Assembly (NCBI RefSeq): GCF_001999905.1
Contig: NZ_CP019640.1
Span: 338,501-402,500 of the forward strand
Length of the DNA stretch: 64,000 nucleotides
DNA from: Planococcus lenghuensis
GTDB taxonomy: Bacteria; Bacillota; Bacilli; Bacillales_A; Planococcaceae
Direction of reading: 5' to 3'
The notes under the pieces were generated by a model. That model did not search any database. It was not told where the DNA came from and saw only the letters and a list, made by a program, of their open reading frames with translations. A program made the position numbers and the translations under genes. This document shows, one piece after another, positions 59,972 through 64,000 of this stretch (its first letter is position 1; each line of letters begins with the position of its first letter).

Positions 59972-60532
59972 ATGCGCGTACATCTGGAGGACGAGCAGGC
60001 AACCCATCTCCTGAAAGAACAATTTAAGGAGATGTTCGAGAGCCAGGGAGAGATTGTATTTCTCTGTATCGGCACGGACCGTTCCACAGGTGATGCATTC
60101 GGTCCATTCGTTGGGCTCGAATTGAAAAAAATGAAAAAGCTCTGGAAAAGAGAAAGCGTCCATGTGTACGGCTGTCTGCATGACCCGGTACACGCACTCA
60201 ATTTTCACGGCATACTGAACGACATTCAGACAATGCATCCCGACGCGCTGCTGGTGGCAGTGGATTCCTGTTTGTGCAGCATTGGCAGCCTGGAAACGAT
60301 CTGTGTGGAAAACAAGCCGCTGAAACCGGGAGCGTTCAATGCAGAACTGCCTGAGACCGGGGACTGGCGGATTTTAGGGAATGTAAATGTGAGTGGCTAC
60401 ATGGAACATATGGTGCTTGGCAGCACTAGACTGTCACTCGTGCTTCGCATGGCGGAAAAGACGGCGCAAGCCATTTCGCTGGCACTCTTTCAATTGGATC
60501 AGGAGAAACAGGAGGCAACTGTTTCTACATAA
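59972..60532 (+). CDS. yyaC: Spore protease YyaC-like protein
   Basis: The 186-residue protein has LCIGTDRSTGDAFGPFVG, the conserved YGCLHDPVHALNF, VAVDSCLCSIGSLETICVEN, PLKPGAFNAELPETGDW and GNVNVSGYMEH. This matches YyaC, a relative of the GPR spore protease with the HybD-like phosphorylase/hydrolase fold. In spore formers it is linked to sporulation. Its presence suggests a spore-forming organism or one descended from such. The start follows GGGCGGGTG. A bidirectional terminator follows at once. Confidence 0.9.
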   Translation: MRVHLEDEQATHLLKEQFKEMFESQGEIVFLCIGTDRSTGDAFGPFVGLELKKMKKLWKRESVHVYGCLHDPVHALNFHGILNDIQTMHPDALLVAVDSCLCSIGSLETICVENKPLKPGAFNAELPETGDWRILGNVNVSGYMEHMVLGSTRLSLVLRMAEKTAQAISLALFQLDQEKQEATVST

Positions 60533-60565
60533 AAAACCCGTTTCGAAAATCGAAACGGGTTTTTA
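60531..60565. terminator. Bidirectional terminator between yyaC and the cystine importer operon
   Basis: AAAAACCCGTTTCG and CGAAACGGGTTTTT with an AAAAT loop form a perfect 14-bp stem. Confidence 0.92.
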
Positions 60566-61315
60566 TCATATGGCATTCGTATTCTGGATGAGGTTCAGAA
60601 ATTGCTTTGTTCGTTCCTCGGTGGGATTAGTGAAAATATCATCCGGCCGGCCGCGTTCAATCACGTGACCGCCATCCATGAACAGCACTTCATTTGCCGC
60701 TTCCCGGGCAAATCGCATTTCATGGGTGACGACAATCATGGTCATCCCTTCAGCAGCCAAATCCTTCATGACCTGCAGCACTTCGCCGACCAGTTCGGGG
60801 TCGAGCGCAGAGGTCGGTTCATCAAATAGCATCACTTTCGGTTCCAGTGCAAGTGCACGGGCAATCCCGACGCGCTGCTGCTGGCCGCCGGATAACTGGA
60901 ACGGGTATTCATCCAGTTTTGCACCGAGTCCGACTTTCTCAAGCAATTGCACTGCGCGTTCCCGGGCCTGTGCTTTTGGCACTTTCTGAACGGTGGCTGG
61001 TCCTTCCATGACATTTTCGAGCGCTGTCATGTGAGGAAACAGGTTGTAATGCTGAAATACCATCGCAGACTGCTTCCGGAATGCGGCAATACTTTTTTTC
61101 GAGAGCGGCTTTGAGAAATCGACGGTCTGTTCATCGATGGTGACAGAACCGGCAGAAGGGGTTTCCAGGATATTCAGACACCGGAGAAACGTCGTTTTTC
61201 CTGAACCGGAGGGACCGATGACGACCGTTGTGCCGCCTTTCTGCACGTCCAGATCAATCCCTTTCAGCACTTCCAGCTTACCGAATTGTTTATGCAGATT
61301 GTGAATCGCTATCAT
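60566..61315 (-). CDS. Polar amino-acid (probably cystine) ABC transporter ATP-binding protein
   Basis: The 249-residue GlnQ/TcyC-type ATPase has Walker [26 protein letters not shown], signature LSGGQQQR, Walker [15 protein letters not shown] and VVTHEMRFA. It is the last gene of the operon binding protein, permease, ATPase. The start follows CGAGGAGTTTGCG. It ends directly at a perfect terminator. The cystine assignment comes from the binding protein. Confidence 0.93.
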   Translation of the reverse strand: MIAIHNLHKQFGKLEVLKGIDLDVQKGGTTVVIGPSGSGKTTFLRCLNILETPSAGSVTIDEQTVDFSKPLSKKSIAAFRKQSAMVFQHYNLFPHMTALENVMEGPATVQKVPKAQARERAVQLLEKVGLGAKLDEYPFQLSGGQQQRVGIARALALEPKVMLFDEPTSALDPELVGEVLQVMKDLAAEGMTMIVVTHEMRFAREAANEVLFMDGGHVIERGRPDDIFTNPTEERTKQFLNLIQNTNAI

Positions 61316-61350
61316 CGCAAACTCCTCGCTTTCCTGATCTGTTCATATCA

Positions 61351-62052
61351 TTAACGGGATACATACCGGTCAAACCGGTTTTCAAGCCGGCCCTGTACCA
61401 ATGACAGCAAAAAGCAGATTATCCAGTACAGGAGGGCTGCTTCCGTGTATAGGAGCAGAAACTCATATGTCCGTGCCGCAATTTCCTGTGCCCGCCTGAA
61501 CATTTCTGTCACAAGAATAAGTGAAGCGAGCGAGGTATCCTTCACAAGCGAGATGAAGGTATTTGATAAAGGCGGGACCGAGACCCGTGCTGCCTGCGGA
61601 AGAATAACCCGTCGCAGCGCCTGTGTATAAGACATACCGATTGTATCTGCTGCTTCCCATTGTCCTTTCGGTATGGAGAGAATAGCGGCCCGGATGACTT
61701 CAGAAGCATACGCGCCGACGTTCAATGAAAATCCGATAACAGCAGCAGGAAATGGATCAATCTCGATATTCAATGTCGGCAGACCATAAAATAGAATGAA
61801 CAGCTGTACAAGCAATGGCGTCCCGCGAATAGCTGAAACATAAATGCGTGCAATAATCTGAAGCGGTTGTATCGTTGAAATCCGGGCCAATGCGGTAAGT
61901 ACTGCTAAAATCAGACCGAGCGTAAACGCAATCAGCGTTAATGGAAGTGTATATAAAAGTGCTCCCTCCAGCAAAGGCAGGAGGGAGGATTGGGCGATAT
62001 CGATCAGGCGCTGATTCCGTTCAGGGTCTGCGAACAGACTACTCAAGAACAT
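61351..62052 (-). CDS. Polar amino-acid (probably cystine) ABC transporter permease
   Basis: I place the start at ATG 62052, overlapping the binding-protein gene by 14 nt; an upstream ATG at 62085 would overlap by 47 nt. Neither has a strong ribosome site, suggesting translational coupling. The roughly 233-residue protein has five hydrophobic segments, [16 protein letters not shown], and the EAA loop [20 protein letters not shown] with [14 protein letters not shown]. It is the central gene of the importer operon. Confidence 0.9.
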   Translation of the reverse strand: MFLSSLFADPERNQRLIDIAQSSLLPLLEGALLYTLPLTLIAFTLGLILAVLTALARISTIQPLQIIARIYVSAIRGTPLLVQLFILFYGLPTLNIEIDPFPAAVIGFSLNVGAYASEVIRAAILSIPKGQWEAADTIGMSYTQALRRVILPQAARVSVPPLSNTFISLVKDTSLASLILVTEMFRRAQEIAARTYEFLLLYTEAALLYWIICFLLSLVQGRLENRFDRYVSR

Positions 62053-62851
62053 TTTCGCCAAACCATTTCTTAGATATTTCTTCATATGTGCCGTCTTCGA
62101 TCATTGCGGCCAACGCTTCGTTTACAGCTTCTACAAGTTCTTCATTTTCTTCACGGAACATCAGACCGCTTTGTGAAGCATCTTCATGGATAGCGGCAAT
62201 CTGAATATCAGCATCAGGCCGCTGTTGTAAGTAATCAAGAACAGCGATCCGGTCATTGACGAGTGCATCCACCCGGCCGGAAACAAGCAATTCAGCAGAT
62301 TGGCTGAATCCTTCAACGCCTTCAATTTCAGCACCGTAAGAAGTGGCGATATCCGCAAAATTACTTGTCAGTGACTGGGCAGTTGTTTTTCCTTCAAGAT
62401 CTTCAAATGTTGTGAGTTCCGTATCGTCCGCACGTGTCACGAGTACAGCTGCCGAAGTGATATACGGATCGGAAAAGTCATACTGCTCCAAGCGGTCTTC
62501 ACGGATGCCGACCTGATTGGCGACCATGTCGAAACGCCCGGCATCAAGTCCTGCGAACATGGCATCCCATTGGGTTTCCATAAATTCCGCTTCAACGCCA
62601 AGGCGATCAGCGACTTCCCGTGCGATTTCCACGTCAAACCCAGTTAGTTCACCGGACTCATCATGGAATGTGAATGGAGGGTACGTTCCTTCTGTACCGA
62701 CTCGCAATACACCTTCTTCTTCAATGGCTGTAAGTAAGTTTTCTTCTTCAGCAACGCCTTCAGCGGATTCGCCGGCTTCTTCAGCGCCGCACGCTGCCAG
62801 CAACAAGATCATGCCCAGCAGCAAAACGAATAAAATGGATGATTTTTTCAT
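62039..62851 (-). CDS. Cystine-type ABC transporter substrate-binding lipoprotein
   Basis: The 270-residue protein has lipobox LLLAAC (C21), an acidic linker, and a family 3 binding domain: [55 protein letters not shown] and [19 protein letters not shown]. The NQVGI and AQSLTSN motifs are characteristic of TcyA/FliY cystine receptors, so I infer L-cystine uptake. The start follows AAAGGAG. It is first of the operon; CymR or S-box control could apply, but I see no such element in the 80 bases upstream. Confidence 0.9.
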   Translation of the reverse strand: MKKSSILFVLLLGMILLLAACGAEEAGESAEGVAEEENLLTAIEEEGVLRVGTEGTYPPFTFHDESGELTGFDVEIAREVADRLGVEAEFMETQWDAMFAGLDAGRFDMVANQVGIREDRLEQYDFSDPYITSAAVLVTRADDTELTTFEDLEGKTTAQSLTSNFADIATSYGAEIEGVEGFSQSAELLVSGRVDALVNDRIAVLDYLQQRPDADIQIAAIHEDASQSGLMFREENEELVEAVNEALAAMIEDGTYEEISKKWFGENVLE

Positions 62852-62931
62852 ATCGCTGTATCTCCTTTATTTCTTATAGTTTTAGTAGGACTTAGTTATC
62901 TTATATCAATCACTTCAGTACGTCAAAAAAT

Positions 62932-62962
62932 AGGCATACTCTCTGTGGTCGAGAGTATGCCT
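62932..62962 (-). terminator. Terminator of the ChaB/DUF2188 gene
   Basis: AGGCATACTCTC and GAGAGTATGCCT with a 7-nt loop; the minus strand continues with TATTTTTTG. Confidence 0.85.
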
Positions 62963-62970
62963 GAACTCCG

Positions 62971-63336
62971 TCACTCATATAATGTATCTTCAAGTTCACC
63001 ATTGCCTTTATAAATTTTGAGCTCACCGTCGTGTTCAGTGACGTAATGTTTGGCTTTATCAAGCAGGTCTTCCTTCGTTTTTTCTGACATGATGACATCG
63101 TCACTGCCTTTTTTCGTCAGTTGCCAACCGTCATCAGCCGACTTGACTTCATAGACTGGCTGATCTTCGTTTTTGTGTACATAATCTTTTGCTGTGTCCA
63201 AGGCAATGGGGATGGCCCGTCCTTCATCGTAGCCTTCCCGCAATAAAGCATTCGCGACTTCAATTGCCTTGTTCCGGACATCTTCATCCAGATTTTTAAA
63301 GGAATCCGGATAATCTTCTTTACTCCACGGCATCAT
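62971..63336 (-). CDS. Stress protein with ChaB and DUF2188 domains
   Basis: ATG 63336 follows AAGGAGGCGATT; an earlier ATG at 63372 would lie upstream of the predicted transcription start. The 121-residue protein has an N-terminal ChaB domain (MPWSKEDYPDSFKNLDEDVR, ALLREGYDEGRAIPIAL) and a C-terminal DUF2188 domain (VKSADDGWQLTKKGSDDVIM, HDGELKIYKGNGELED). Both occur in small general-stress proteins. A SigB-like promoter directly upstream supports this. The molecular function is unknown. Confidence 0.82.
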   Translation of the reverse strand: MMPWSKEDYPDSFKNLDEDVRNKAIEVANALLREGYDEGRAIPIALDTAKDYVHKNEDQPVYEVKSADDGWQLTKKGSDDVIMSEKTKEDLLDKAKHYVTEHDGELKIYKGNGELEDTLYE

Positions 63337-63357
63337 AATCGCCTCCTTAAGCACCAC

Positions 63358-63383
63358 TTTCCCGTCAATCATGGGCCTGAAAC
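63358..63383 (-). promoter_or_regulatory. SigB-like promoter for the ChaB/DUF2188 gene
   Basis: On the minus strand GTTTCA, a 14-nt spacer and GGGAAA resemble SigB promoters. They end 21 nt before the ATG, leaving a short leader that contains AAGGAGG. Confidence 0.6.
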
Positions 63384-63443
63384 AGAATTTGTCACCATTC
63401 CGCCATAAATGTATGGTAAGCTAGGGAGAAAGGAGGAGAAAAT

Positions 63444-64000
63444 ATGTCAGAGTTTACGTACCAGATTATTGCGTTAGCTATTTATTTTGCCGCTATGCTC
63501 TACATAGGTTGGTATGCTTACAAGAAAACAACCGATTTATCCGATTACATGCTTGGCGGCCGCGGGCTTGGTCCTGCAGTAGCGGCGCTCAGTGCAGGGG
63601 CATCGGATATGTCCGGGTGGCTCCTGCTGGGATTGCCGGGTGCGATTTACCTTGGTGGCCTTGTTGAAGTATGGATTGCGATCGGACTTGTGATCGGTGC
63701 TTACTTAAACTGGCTGTTTGTCGCCCCGCGATTGCGTGTCTATTCAAATGTTTCAGAAGACTCCATTACAATTCCGAGCTTTCTCGAAAATCGCCTTCGC
63801 GATAAGTCGCGGCTGATCCGGGTGGTATCGGGGATCATCATTCTGATCTTTTTTACGTTCTATGTTTCTTCAGGAATGGTTGCAGGGGGGCTGTTTTTCC
63901 TTGAATCGTTTGGCCTCGATTACCATTGGGGACTGGTCCTGACATCCATTGTCGTTGTGGCCTATACACTGTTCGGCGGATTTCTTGCAGTTAGCTATAC
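63444..64000 (+). CDS. Sodium/proline symporter (PutP/OpuE family), N-terminal part
   Basis: ATG 63444 follows AAAGGAGGAG. The first 185 residues are visible and the gene runs off the right edge. The sequence has the SSS-family helices: TDLSDYMLGGRGLGPAVAAL, SAGASDMSGWLLLGLPGAIY with the conserved sodium/proline site, YLNWLFVAPRLRVYS, and FTFYVSSGMVAGG. PutP takes up proline as nutrient; OpuE takes it up as osmoprotectant and is partly SigB-controlled. These cannot be separated here. Confidence 0.92.
   Translation, partial: MSEFTYQIIALAIYFAAMLYIGWYAYKKTTDLSDYMLGGRGLGPAVAALSAGASDMSGWLLLGLPGAIYLGGLVEVWIAIGLVIGAYLNWLFVAPRLRVYSNVSEDSITIPSFLENRLRDKSRLIRVVSGIIILIFFTFYVSSGMVAGGLFFLESFGLDYHWGLVLTSIVVVAYTLFGGFLAVSY

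Overview
The window reads as chromosome of a Gram-positive Bacillales bacterium, most likely of the Planococcaceae. I infer this from the close resemblance of many products to Bacillus subtilis proteins (DesK/DesR, HxlA/HxlB, YumC, YyaC, NfrA, CwlK, TcyABC-like, LysM-3D hydrolase), strong AGGAGG-type ribosome binding sites with frequent GTG/TTG starts, lipoboxes, SLH and sortase surface proteins, and SigB-type promoters. No rRNA, tRNA or CRISPR array was seen. Genus and species cannot be fixed from the sequence alone.

Layout. 0-2.1 kb: an RsbR-type STAS gene is split by an IS200/IS605-group element carrying tnpB and its right-end guide RNA. 2.1-8.7 kb: TrhA/hemolysin III, a cytochrome P450, an MscS channel, a DUF188 protein, an SLH protein, a DJ-1/PfpI protein and a YflT-type general stress protein; the P450 and YflT genes follow SigB-like promoters. 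8.8-10.9 kb: type III polyketide synthase, isoprenylcysteine methyltransferase-like protein and a DUF2512 membrane protein. 11-13.4 kb: a polar amino-acid ABC importer, then YumC. 14.8-18.3 kb: a LysM-3D cell-wall protein and an operon of DUF4247 lipoprotein, DUF350 protein and a membrane-fused spermidine synthase. 18.5-19.2 kb: bioY behind a BirA-like operator. 20.9-22.8 kb: a leader peptide, a transcription attenuator and an ABC-F ATPase.

23-33 kb: nitronate monooxygenase, CAP protein, AI-2E family permease, a MarR/MMPL exporter unit behind a perfect 22-bp-arm palindrome, a glyoxalase/serine-hydrolase fusion and a Nudix hydrolase. 33.3-34.8 kb: a frameshifted class D-like sortase beside an excalibur protein ending in LPDTA. 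35-45 kb: cold-shock protein, a divergent MurE-like ligase, FumC, the HxlA-HxlB formaldehyde-fixing pair, a diphthine-ammonia-ligase-like protein, a MacB-type ABC pair and an M14 carboxypeptidase. 48.1-49.3 kb is a scar region: a truncated ABC permease ending at a decayed IS605-like end, and an intergenic 21-bp periodic repeat.

49.4-64 kb: acyl-CoA synthetase, WrbA, a ZIP-like protein, CorA, a murein-peptide recycling pair (dipeptide epimerase and M20 hydrolase), the cold-sensing des-desK-desR unit with a clear DesR-type operator, YyaC, a cystine-type ABC importer, a ChaB/DUF2188 stress protein with a SigB-like promoter, and the start of a PutP/OpuE sodium symporter.

The most notable items are the TnpB insertion that can be healed in frame, the ABC-F leader/attenuator, the sortase broken at a homopolymer beside its probable substrate, the VOC/beta-lactamase-fold fusion, the MurE paralogue lacking the usual C-terminal motifs, and the 21-bp periodic repeat.
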